A DNA stretch of 64,000 nt, from positions 1 through 64,000 of the forward strand of contig NZ_LHZC01000055.1 in the NCBI RefSeq assembly GCF_001580615.1, in the 5' to 3' direction. The DNA is from Acetobacter malorum. Lineage in GTDB: Bacteria; Pseudomonadota; Alphaproteobacteria; Acetobacterales; Acetobacteraceae. Positions 1-8,003 of this stretch are shown here, one piece after another. The translations under genes and the position numbers were made by a program. The notes under the pieces are model-generated. The model worked only from the letters and a program-made list of their open reading frames with translations. It did no database searches and was not told where the DNA came from. Within the stretch, counting starts at the first letter, position 1. The number at the start of each line of letters is the position of its first letter.

Positions 1-375
1 GGTCATGCTCTAAAGCTAGGCCTGATCGGGCAAGAATAACCCGTGACCAGTTTGGGTATACATCAGTCGGGACGGACCCGAAGGTGTAAATCTGTAAGAG
101 CTATGCCCTTAGAAAAATAACCTTACTGTTATAGTGGCTCAGCCAGGCAATGATTCAAATGCTGTAAAATCCGTCAGCAAGTCTAAGCACATATCACCCT
201 TAAAGCTATGTCCCCTCAACGGCAGGCTGTACTAGCTGGGGCACCCACAGCCAATAGAGATCGGCATTGTATCGGCGTGCCAGACTTGCCGGCAGAAGTA
301 TCGCAAAAAAAGAGCGAGAGAACTATTGAGTTCACTCGCCCATTGGCATCATGAGTCGATCTTGCCCTAGTCTGC
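1..375. other. Left-edge region without a recognised gene
   Basis: This stretch lies downstream of the first TonB-dependent receptor. All frames are broken by stops at short intervals. A minus-strand frame (about 216-350) stays open long enough to encode a Ser/Ala/Gly-rich peptide, but it runs antisense-frame into the receptor 3' end and has no ribosome binding site. I recognise no tRNA, IS end or repeat. It may be decayed mobile DNA or plain intergenic sequence cut by the window edge. Confidence 0.4.
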
Positions 376-3270
376 TTAAAAATCCATACCTGCCTGAAGA
401 AAGGCATACCGGCCGATAACATTCTGGGAATACATTGCCAGATCAGTGTTAATCACACCATCAGGGACAAATGGCGGCTTCTTATCCAAAAGGTTATTAA
501 CGCCAACTGTAAAGTTCCAGTTTTTCAGTCTGTAGCCCAGCGTCACATCATGCGTGAAGATTCCCGGCACATTCCATGACCCGGCAGTGGAATGCGTCAG
601 ATCAACAGACCCGTTGTTCAGCCGCATCCCACTTGTGTAGTTCATCATGTAAGACAGGCTGAATGCTTTGTGGGTCCAGGTGGCTGTTGCATAATCGGTA
701 ATGCGCGGGTGGCCAACTCCTGCTCCGGCATATGCACCACCGCCGGTGTAGTAGAGGCGCCCCGTGCCATTTCTAAACGAAGAACCCGCATAGGGCTGAA
801 TATTGTAGCCGACCAATCCCTGCAAATTGTTGCTGAGGGTCAGCACATCCGTCGGGGTCAGGCGCACACGATAATCAAGGTCAAAATCGATGCCATTGGT
901 GGTCATCTGGCCGAGATTCTGCGTCGTAGCATTCACCATGGTGATCTGCCCGTTGCTGTCACGCGGGGAGATGTTGGCGCAATAGCCGGTGGATGACCCA
1001 GTGTAACACTGGTCCACAATATACTGGGTGCCCACGGAGCCAATGGTATTCTTGAGAGTCGTATGCCAGTACTCGACGGACAGCGAGAGGCCGGGTGTCC
1101 AGCGCGGTGTAATGACAGTGCCAAACGTGTAGGTGCGGCCAATTTCCGGACCCAGTTTGGGGTTTCCGCCTTGCAGGCTGGGAAGCTGATTGGAATAGGC
1201 TTGCGTAACCTTGCCGGGCACCGCACCGGCTTTCATGCAGTTGGCAACAACAGTGGCTGCCGCTGCGCCATAATAGTCAGGCCGCGTACACGGATCGATG
1301 GCGGCAGGAAAACCAACAGCTTGACCACCATAAAGAGAATAGACGCTGGGCTGTCGGAAAGATGTGCCTAAAGTTGCACGAAAGCGAATATCCTGGATCG
1401 GTGCCCAGTTGATGCTGACTTTCCAGTTCTCCGTATCACCAAACGTATTGTAGCGAGACCAGCGGCCCTGCCCATCAATTGTCAGGTCTTTGGCGAAGGC
1501 GACGTTATGCAGCAGGGGAACCTTGCCTTCCAGATACACTTCGGTTGCGTTAAAGCCGCCGCCAGTGCTGGATGTATAAGAACCGGCAACATTGCCTGCC
1601 TGCACCTCTGGGTCTGCATGGTAGGAAAGTTGTTCACTATGGTGCTCCATCCCCAGAGCAATCCCAATTGCACCGCCGCCTTTATAGGGAAGTTTAACAA
1701 CATCATTATTGTTGATGCGGAGGTTGAAGTCTCGCAACTGATAGGTGGAATGGTCAATTTCAGTATGTTTGGCGTAATCTACCGCGGCTTTTGGCCAGGT
1801 CTGGAACGGATCAAACAACGTGCAGCCTGCCTGTGATGTGCAGATAGAGGGATCATACGCAATTGAAGATCCATTTTGAGAAACACCAAGTTCCTGCAGG
1901 ATATTAGCGTAATTAATAAGCCCCTGTGTGCGCAGAGTATTCTGCGTCATACCGTAGGACATGGAGGCATCATACTGCCAGTTTCCAATAATGGTGCCGT
2001 TGCCTCCGGCAATGACCTGATAGGAATCATTAGCGGAATCATAAGAGCGGGGACCGAATTCCACCGTCCGCTTATAAAGCCCTACGTCTTTCCCCCAGAC
2101 GTTGTAGGGATTGTCTGCGGGCAGTTCGAAAGCAGCAGGCAATGAATTGACCCCAACGCTTCCGGTCAGCGGCTGCGCGGAAAGCTGCGACTGTGATGAT
2201 TTGTGCGTGTACCGCACATTGGCGTACAGATTGAGGTGCTTATTAATCTCGTAATGCGCGTCACCTGTCAGAGTGCTGCTCTGCATATACTGATACAGCG
2301 TGCCTTCTGGCCCGTAATTGTAGCGTTGGGAAGCAGTGAGGGGCGCAAAGCCGCCTTTTCCATCAGGTTGAAGCTGCTGGCCGCCAACAAGGGCTGAGGT
2401 GGTTGGCGTAATGCCAGATCCATAAACAACGGAACCACCGGGAGCAGGGTTGTTGATCTGCGGATTATACGCCCAGTCCCGGTCCCGCTGCATAACCGGC
2501 CCCTGGCTTAGATATTGGCCGCCAATGGTGATGTTGCCGCGGTCATGATCAAAATTGAAGCCCTTGATGCCTGAGATCATGCCTGTCCGGTTATCACCAT
2601 ACTGCGTAATACCGCCTTTGACGGTAATATTGCCGGTCGTCAGGTTATGTTTGAGCTTAATGTTGATGACGCCCGAAACAGCATCTGCACCATAGAGTTC
2701 TGAGCCACCATCTTTCAGAATTTCTACACTCTGAACCATGGAAACCGGGATCATGTTCAGATCCACGCAGGAGGAGCCAGATCCACCGTTCTGCACCTGC
2801 CTTTTGCCATCGACCAGCACCAGAACACGGGAAGCCCCAAGGTTGCGGATATCCGGACAGGCAATGCCGCCGCCACCATTGGTAGTACTGTTGTAGCTCC
2901 CGCCACTGCCCATAGAAGGCAGGCGCTGGAGATAGTCGGACAGGGTTGTGGCCGACGTGCGCTGAATATCCTTGGCAGTAATAATTTGCACAGGGTTGGC
3001 GTTGGAGTTGTTGGAAGACCGCAACATGGACCCCGTTACAACCACGTTTTCTGGTGATGTACTGCGGGTTTCCTGCTTATCTGCAACATGAAGCAGCGTT
3101 TTTTTCTCAGCTTTTTTGGAGGAGGCCGTGCTGTATTTTGTAGATATCTCGTTTGGACTCTGTGCATCGTCTGCGTATGCCACGCCACTTTGCAATGGCG
3201 CGGCAATAACAAACAGACTGAGGCTGGAGGCTGAGTGGAGCAGAATATGCCTCAGGGTTTTGGAGCGCAT
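376..3270 (-). CDS. TonB-dependent outer-membrane receptor (receptor 1)
   Basis: An outer-membrane beta-barrel of about 964 residues that imports a ligand using TonB energy. A Sec signal peptide (MRSKTLRHILLHSASSL onward, ending AYA) is followed by a linker, a TonB-box-like VVVTG, and a plug domain with the typical segments LVLVDGKR, VEILKDG and LYGADAVSGVINI. Two cysteines in the plug, before IRNLG and in SCVDLN, are shared with receptor 2 at 4895. The barrel ends in Phe, as expected for BAM-assembled proteins. I chose the start at 3270 because AGGAGA lies about 11 bases upstream and the signal peptide begins there; the frame is open 35 codons further up but without a signal. The gene diverges from a LysR gene and has a LysR-type box upstream. 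The ligand is unknown; the neighbouring peptidases suggest a peptide or muropeptide. Confidence 0.9.
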   Translation of the reverse strand: MRSKTLRHILLHSASSLSLFVIAAPLQSGVAYADDAQSPNEISTKYSTASSKKAEKKTLLHVADKQETRSTSPENVVVTGSMLRSSNNSNANPVQIITAKDIQRTSATTLSDYLQRLPSMGSGGSYNSTTNGGGGIACPDIRNLGASRVLVLVDGKRQVQNGGSGSSCVDLNMIPVSMVQSVEILKDGGSELYGADAVSGVINIKLKHNLTTGNITVKGGITQYGDNRTGMISGIKGFNFDHDRGNITIGGQYLSQGPVMQRDRDWAYNPQINNPAPGGSVVYGSGITPTTSALVGGQQLQPDGKGGFAPLTASQRYNYGPEGTLYQYMQSSTLTGDAHYEINKHLNLYANVRYTHKSSQSQLSAQPLTGSVGVNSLPAAFELPADNPYNVWGKDVGLYKRTVEFGPRSYDSANDSYQVIAGGNGTIIGNWQYDASMSYGMTQNTLRTQGLINYANILQELGVSQNGSSIAYDPSICTSQAGCTLFDPFQTWPKAAVDYAKHTEIDHSTYQLRDFNLRINNNDVVKLPYKGGGAIGIALGMEHHSEQLSYHADPEVQAGNVAGSYTSSTGGGFNATEVYLEGKVPLLHNVAFAKDLTIDGQGRWSRYNTFGDTENWKVSINWAPIQDIRFRATLGTSFRQPSVYSLYGGQAVGFPAAIDPCTRPDYYGAAAATVVANCMKAGAVPGKVTQAYSNQLPSLQGGNPKLGPEIGRTYTFGTVITPRWTPGLSLSVEYWHTTLKNTIGSVGTQYIVDQCYTGSSTGYCANISPRDSNGQITMVNATTQNLGQMTTNGIDFDLDYRVRLTPTDVLTLSNNLQGLVGYNIQPYAGSSFRNGTGRLYYTGGGAYAGAGVGHPRITDYATATWTHKAFSLSYMMNYTSGMRLNNGSVDLTHSTAGSWNVPGIFTHDVTLGYRLKNWNFTVGVNNLLDKKPPFVPDGVINTDLAMYSQNVIGRYAFLQAGMDF

Positions 3271-3385
3271 GGTCGGAACATCTCCTGGGCAAGGGAGGTG
3301 AGGAAAGCGAATAAGGGCATTATTCGTTGTATCTTTCATATCATGATCGCAACGAATGGAATTGAGCAATTCCATATTGTTTTTC

Positions 3386-3391
3386 AGTATA
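3386..3391 (-). promoter_or_regulatory. Candidate -10 element for receptor 1
   Basis: On the minus strand this reads TATACT, a good -10 hexamer about 115 bases before the chosen start. The -35 region is weak (TCTTAC at 17 bases), which fits a promoter needing an activator. It touches the inverted repeat at 3390-3406. Confidence 0.35.
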
Positions 3392-3406
3392 TAACTTTAG
3401 GTTATA
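3390..3406. promoter_or_regulatory. LysR-type box upstream of receptor 1
   Basis: The sequence TATAACTTTAGGTTATA is a perfect inverted repeat (TATAAC, 5-base centre, GTTATA). It contains T-N11-A in dyad form, the classic LysR-family recognition pattern. Its centre is 128 bases from the receptor 1 start codon. A second site with the same TAAC-N5-GTTA core lies at 10854-10868, also centred 128 bases before its gene. A LysR gene is encoded next door. Binding is inferred. Confidence 0.5.
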
Positions 3407-3752
3407 GTGTAAGACTAATATAGTATTTCTCTGTGTTTATAAATAATTTATAAATTAAAGTGGGTTTTAAGCCTCTATTTTTATAGAATAGAAAGATCAT
3501 TAAAGATTTTAAATCTTGATTGAGCTAAGAAATTGAAGAAATGAAAGCATGGGATCTACAGTGTCTTAGCCTTATCTGTAAAGATGCCGGTGCAGAACAT
3601 TTTCCAACGTCTACTACAAATTTTACAGAATTTATAACAGGGTTTTGAAGTCTGGTTGTGGAATGACAGTCTGGGAAAAGAAAAATTCTCCACGCCAGGC
3701 CGTAAGCAAAGAGCGGATAAGAGGTCTTTTCAATTTGTTGGGGTGTGTTAAC

Positions 3753-3770
3753 ATTCTGTTGCAACAGAAT
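3753..3770. promoter_or_regulatory. Perfect 18-bp palindrome upstream of the LysR gene
   Basis: ATTCTGTTGCAACAGAAT is an exact palindrome centred about 116 bases before the LysR start codon at 3877. The rest of 3407-3876 is AT-rich and holds no gene I can support. A palindrome here is a natural autoregulatory operator, although its core differs from the TAAC-N5-GTTA sites. Confidence 0.45.
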
Positions 3771-3876
3771 TGCGCTTCTGGCCAGAGACGGCTTTATTAA
3801 GCGTATTCCGTGCTTACTCTGCTCACGCCCTATGCGTTTCATGAGCAAACCAGACCAGGAAGGTAAAACGCTCGTT

Positions 3877-4770
3877 ATGCGTTTACGTCAGATCGAAGTT
3901 TTCTATGCGATCATGTCCACGGGCTCTTTGCGCCGTGCTGCCGAGGTGCTGCATGTCTCCCAGCCTGCCGCCAGCAAGGTGCTGCGCTATGCGGAGCAGT
4001 CTTTAGGGTTTGCGCTGTTCGAGCGCACCGGGGGCAGGCTGGTGCCCACGCGGGAAGCACGGATCATGCTGCCGCATGTGAATACGATCTTTGAAAAAAT
4101 TTCTGATCTCAAAAGATTAACGGAAAACCTGCGTTATGCGCGGGATGGGCACGCCATCAGCATCGGCTGTGTGCCCAGTCTGGGGCTAAGCGTGGTGCCA
4201 CGGGTTATCCAGCGCTATCACGCGGCCCATCCGGGAAACGAGCTGACAATCGATACACTGCACGGCCCGGAAATTGTCTCGCGTATTCTCAATCATGACC
4301 TCGATCTGGGGATTGTGTTCGGAACGTATGAAAAGCAGGGGCTTACGGCCAGTCATATTGCCGATGTCCCTTTGGTGCTGATTGATCAGGAGACCGCTAC
4401 AGGCCCGGTCGCGCTGGAAGACATTAATCCGGCCCGCTATATTGGCCTGAGCGAGAATGATCCGACCGCTCGCCTTCTGGATATGGTGTGGGAAGAGGCA
4501 GACCTCTCGACTGTGCCGGTTGTGCGGGTGCGCACACATTATATGGCGGCGGAACTGGTCCGGCTTGGCGGCGGCTGCGCTATTGTAGATGGGCTGACGG
4601 CTTTGCATCATCCGGGGTTGCCTCCGCCGCTTCCGCTCAAGCCTCCTCTCGGCATCGCCTGCACGGTTCTCTTCCGTGCTGATTACGCACTTTCACATAT
4701 TTCCCGTGATATTCTGGAACTCCTTAAAGAAGAAATTCAAAAAGACCTTGCGGGTCTGCCAGCTCTGTAA
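3877..4770 (+). CDS. LysR-family transcriptional regulator
   Basis: A DNA-binding regulator of about 297 residues. The N-terminal winged helix-turn-helix is visible as MRLRQIEVFYAIMSTGSLRR followed by AAEVLHVSQPAASK at residues 20-35. The effector-binding domain follows from about residue 90, with the usual IGCVPSLGLSVVP start and a DLDLGIVFG strand. I chose ATG 3877 because the LysR fold begins immediately there and AGGAAGG precedes it by 13 bases; ATG 3841 in the same frame has no ribosome binding site. It lies between two paralogous TonB receptors, one divergent and one downstream, so it probably controls one or both, and perhaps the hydrolase genes beyond. The LysR subfamily that binds D-octopine or amino acids looks similar, but I cannot name the effector. 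Confidence 0.9.
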   Translation: MRLRQIEVFYAIMSTGSLRRAAEVLHVSQPAASKVLRYAEQSLGFALFERTGGRLVPTREARIMLPHVNTIFEKISDLKRLTENLRYARDGHAISIGCVPSLGLSVVPRVIQRYHAAHPGNELTIDTLHGPEIVSRILNHDLDLGIVFGTYEKQGLTASHIADVPLVLIDQETATGPVALEDINPARYIGLSENDPTARLLDMVWEEADLSTVPVVRVRTHYMAAELVRLGGGCAIVDGLTALHHPGLPPPLPLKPPLGIACTVLFRADYALSHISRDILELLKEEIQKDLAGLPAL

Positions 4771-4787
4771 CAGCGCAGGTGCCCCTT

Positions 4788-4821
4788 AACCATTGGCTAA
4801 TGGTTCATGACATTTTTGACA
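4788..4821 (+). promoter_or_regulatory. Inverted repeat next to a -35 element ahead of receptor 2
   Basis: AACCATT and AATGGTT form a perfect 7-bp inverted repeat around GGCT (4788-4805). A consensus -35 hexamer TTGACA follows at 4816-4821, and no good -10 is seen 17 bases further on. A dyad just upstream of -35 plus a poor -10 is the layout of an activated promoter. The repeat could also be a weak terminator hairpin for the LysR gene. Confidence 0.4.
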
Positions 4822-4894
4822 TAGACAGAGCGCGCTTTTCTTCTGATCATTCCGACATCGTATTAACGTGGTGATCCGGCGGGAAGGAAAGCAG

Positions 4895-7756
4895 ATGATG
4901 CGTCGATCAGGGATTTATAGAAAAAGACTGCTTTTTTTAGGGATTTCCGCTTTCTGCTATGGCTGGACGACTGAGGCCAACGCCCAGATCATTTCCCTGC
5001 CGGGCACAACCACCGGGAAAGCGATTACCAACAAGACATCCAAAAAATCCGATGTGACATCCAAATCCAACGGAAAGGATGAAGCAATCACGGTGGTCGG
5101 CACGCATCTGGGTGCGGTCGAAACAGCTGAAATTCAGCCGGTTACCGTCATCACGAGCGAGCAGATCCAGCAGTCTTCTTCCATGACGACGGGCGATGTG
5201 TTTGCTCACATTCCGTCCATGGGGTTTTCAGGCAACACGTATTCCAATGCTGGAGGCTCCTGTCTGAACATCCGTAGTCTTGGTACAGCCCGTACTCTGG
5301 TGCTGGTTGATGGTCATCGCATGGTCAATGGTAATGGCGCGGTCGATTGCCCGGATGTGAACAGTATTGTTCCCGCCATGATTGACCGTATTGAAATCCT
5401 GAAAGATGGCTCTTCAACCACCTATGGATCGGACGCGATTGCGGGCGTCGTCAATATTATTCTGAAGAAGAATTTCACCGGAACAACCCTGACCGCAAAC
5501 GGCGGTATTAGTGAATATGGGGACGATCAGACGGCCGCGCTCACCGCAGCGCATGGCTTCAACTTCATGCATGACCGGGGCAATTTTACGATTGCCGGGT
5601 CCTATAACTATCAGGCTCCCATGGCCGCAGACCAGCGCAAGTGGGCCATGCAGGAAGCAAAGGTGAATAACCCGCCAGGGCAGGAGCAGTATTATGGGTC
5701 ACAATATGGTGCCCAGCCTGTGTATGCAGCCCTCAACGGCGGTGCGCCGCTAACGCCGTCCAGTGACGGTGTTGCGCAGTCTGTTATTTCCGACGGGCAT
5801 GGTGGTTACAGACCCTATAAATGGAGTGATAATTATGATTACTCCAAAGATAACCAGATTATAGCAGAGCAGCAGGTTGGGTCTCTGGCATCGACAGGCC
5901 ATTTTGACGTCAACAGCAATCTGCAACTCTATATGACGGCGAACTACAGCCACACACATACGGTAAGTGCTGGCACGCCTATGTATATCGCGACACCGGC
6001 CACCACACTGACTGGTAACTCTGGTGCAATGGTTGTGCCCGCCGGTGAACCGGGCAATCCCTTTGGCTCAGACGTCGCACTGAACCAGCGTATGTTCGGG
6101 ATTGGCCGTGAATATGACTATGAAAATATTGACTACTACCAGCTGACAGGCGGTGCACGAGGCACGTTGCCGCACACCGGGGGCTGGACGTATGACTTCT
6201 TCTTCTCTTACGGAAAAACCACGACGTCTGATAAAGGGACGGGGCGCGTCAACTGGCGCAATATGGAAAATGCGCTTGGTTTTCAGCAAACAGGGGGCGC
6301 GGGTTCAACCGAGGGATATTACGACCCCAATCTGTGTGCAAATACGTCTGGTTGCGCGCCGTATAACCCGTTTACAGGCAGCATGTCTCGTGCCGCGGCA
6401 AACTATATAGGGTTTGACGACATTTATCCGTCCGCTCAGGAAATGCGGGATGTTCAGTTTACCGTTGCCAATAAGCATCTGGCCCGTCTGCCGTATGGCC
6501 CTCTGGGGATTGCTCTGGGTGTGGAACATCGGAGTCTGGATGGCTATTGGCATTCTTCCTGGCAGGATAAAGCAGGTTTGAACTCCAACCAGGTTCGGGG
6601 TGATACCGGCGGCGGCTATAACGTGACGGAAGTTTTTGGGGAATTGAGTATTCCGCTGTTGCGGAACCTGCCTGCAGCTAAAGCCCTGAATGCTGAAGTT
6701 TCCGGACGATTTTCGAATTACAACACATTCGGGCAGGCCTATAACTGGCATGCAGGCCTGATTTATGCGCCAACGGACGATATTAAATTCCGGGTCAATA
6801 TCGCAACCGGCTTCCGGGCTCCAACCATTCAGGACCTGTACAAATCAAAAATCATCAGCCTGACAGGCACGCGTGACCCGTGCGCCTATATCTCGACTTA
6901 TCCGGGGGCTGTTCAGGGTGTAATTTCAGACAACTGCCGGGCGCAGGGGATAAACCCGAACACTTTCAAGCAGACAAACGGTTCTCTGAAATATGAAACA
7001 GGCGGAAATGCTAGTTTGAAGCCTGAAATTTCCAGAACCTATACAATTGGTTCCATCCTTACGCCGCGTTTCATTCCGGGCCTCACGGCAACCGTTGACT
7101 ACTTCCATACCCATATCACGGAGACAATCGGCTATCCCTCACTCTCCACAGAGCTGAACGGATGTTATGAAAGCACCGGCCTTTCAAGCAGCTACTGTTC
7201 CATTCTGAATGGCCGTGACGTGAATGGTCAACTCTATCCGGTTGCGCGTTTGCATGAAAATACCGGCGCATTTATCGAAGACGGTCTTGATATCAATGCG
7301 TCCTATCAGGTGCCAATTGACTACAATAACGGCCTCTCTTTCGGTGCCGATATTCAGGATATCATGTCCTATAAATCGCAAAGTCAGGATGGGGAGGCTC
7401 TTATTTCCTATCTGGGTACGGATGCGGGTGTGCCCAAGTGGGTTGCTAATGGGACTGCCACCTTTACGCACGGGCCGTGGAGCTTCACCTACATGGTCCG
7501 GTTTATTGATGGGTTTACCTATTATCCCAGCTCATCTTATGGCCCGACTGTCTCCGAGTGGTGGAAAACTAATCAGGCCTGGTACCATGATGTGATGCTG
7601 ACCTATCACGGAGATATGTATAGTGTGACAGCCGGTGTGAAAAACCTTGCTGGCCGGGACCCGAATTTCTATGCGAACGGGGATTATAATACATCACCGG
7701 GCATGTATGATTATGCAGGCCGCTATATTTATCTGAAAGCACAGGTCCATTTCTAG
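4895..7756 (+). CDS. TonB-dependent outer-membrane receptor (receptor 2)
   Basis: An outer-membrane importer of about 953 residues and a paralog of receptor 1. The signal peptide runs from MMRRSG to about NAQ. A TonB-box-like AITVVG follows, then a plug with LNIRSLG, LVLVDGHR, IEILKDGSS and YGSDAIAGVVNI, with the same two plug cysteines as receptor 1. The barrel ends in YLKAQVHF with terminal Phe. The start was chosen at the ATG pair 4895/4898, preceded by GGGAAGGAAAG; an upstream GTG at 4868 lacks a signal-like N-terminus. It is co-oriented with the LysR gene and followed closely by the hydrolase cluster. The ligand is unknown. Confidence 0.9.
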   Translation: MMRRSGIYRKRLLFLGISAFCYGWTTEANAQIISLPGTTTGKAITNKTSKKSDVTSKSNGKDEAITVVGTHLGAVETAEIQPVTVITSEQIQQSSSMTTGDVFAHIPSMGFSGNTYSNAGGSCLNIRSLGTARTLVLVDGHRMVNGNGAVDCPDVNSIVPAMIDRIEILKDGSSTTYGSDAIAGVVNIILKKNFTGTTLTANGGISEYGDDQTAALTAAHGFNFMHDRGNFTIAGSYNYQAPMAADQRKWAMQEAKVNNPPGQEQYYGSQYGAQPVYAALNGGAPLTPSSDGVAQSVISDGHGGYRPYKWSDNYDYSKDNQIIAEQQVGSLASTGHFDVNSNLQLYMTANYSHTHTVSAGTPMYIATPATTLTGNSGAMVVPAGEPGNPFGSDVALNQRMFGIGREYDYENIDYYQLTGGARGTLPHTGGWTYDFFFSYGKTTTSDKGTGRVNWRNMENALGFQQTGGAGSTEGYYDPNLCANTSGCAPYNPFTGSMSRAAANYIGFDDIYPSAQEMRDVQFTVANKHLARLPYGPLGIALGVEHRSLDGYWHSSWQDKAGLNSNQVRGDTGGGYNVTEVFGELSIPLLRNLPAAKALNAEVSGRFSNYNTFGQAYNWHAGLIYAPTDDIKFRVNIATGFRAPTIQDLYKSKIISLTGTRDPCAYISTYPGAVQGVISDNCRAQGINPNTFKQTNGSLKYETGGNASLKPEISRTYTIGSILTPRFIPGLTATVDYFHTHITETIGYPSLSTELNGCYESTGLSSSYCSILNGRDVNGQLYPVARLHENTGAFIEDGLDINASYQVPIDYNNGLSFGADIQDIMSYKSQSQDGEALISYLGTDAGVPKWVANGTATFTHGPWSFTYMVRFIDGFTYYPSSSYGPTVSEWWKTNQAWYHDVMLTYHGDMYSVTAGVKNLAGRDPNFYANGDYNTSPGMYDYAGRYIYLKAQVHF

Positions 7757-7769
7757 GCTAGATAAGAGG

Positions 7770-7997
7770 GTGGGGGCGGTGCAGACCCCGCCTTCTTCCC
7801 GCATTGTCTCTATTGATATCCTGCGCGGTATCACCGTAGCTTTTATGATTGTTGTCAATAATCCGGGGGATTGGAACAAGGTCTGGTCTCCTCTGGAACA
7901 TGTTGCGTGGAATGTCTGCACGCCTGCGGATCTTGTTTTCCCTTTCTTCCTGTTGCTTTATGGCTTGTACCGTAAAAAAATCTTTCTAAGGCTTTAG
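7770..7997 (+). pseudogene. Truncated NagX-like (DUF5009) membrane protein remnant
   Basis: Only about 75 residues are readable. They match the N-terminus of the heparan-alpha-glucosaminide N-acetyltransferase-like/NagX family: SIDILRG, then MIVVNNPGDW, then TPADLVFPFFL with the first transmembrane helices. Full members have about 350-400 residues and many helices. Here the frame stops after GLYRKKIFLRL and nothing of the remainder is visible before the next gene starts at about 8004. The likely start is GTG 7770 or GTG 7779. NagX-type proteins are linked to amino-sugar uptake across the inner membrane, so the locus may once have handled an amino-sugar-containing ligand. Deletion is the simplest explanation. 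Confidence 0.6.
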
Positions 7998-8003
7998 TTT
8001 TCC

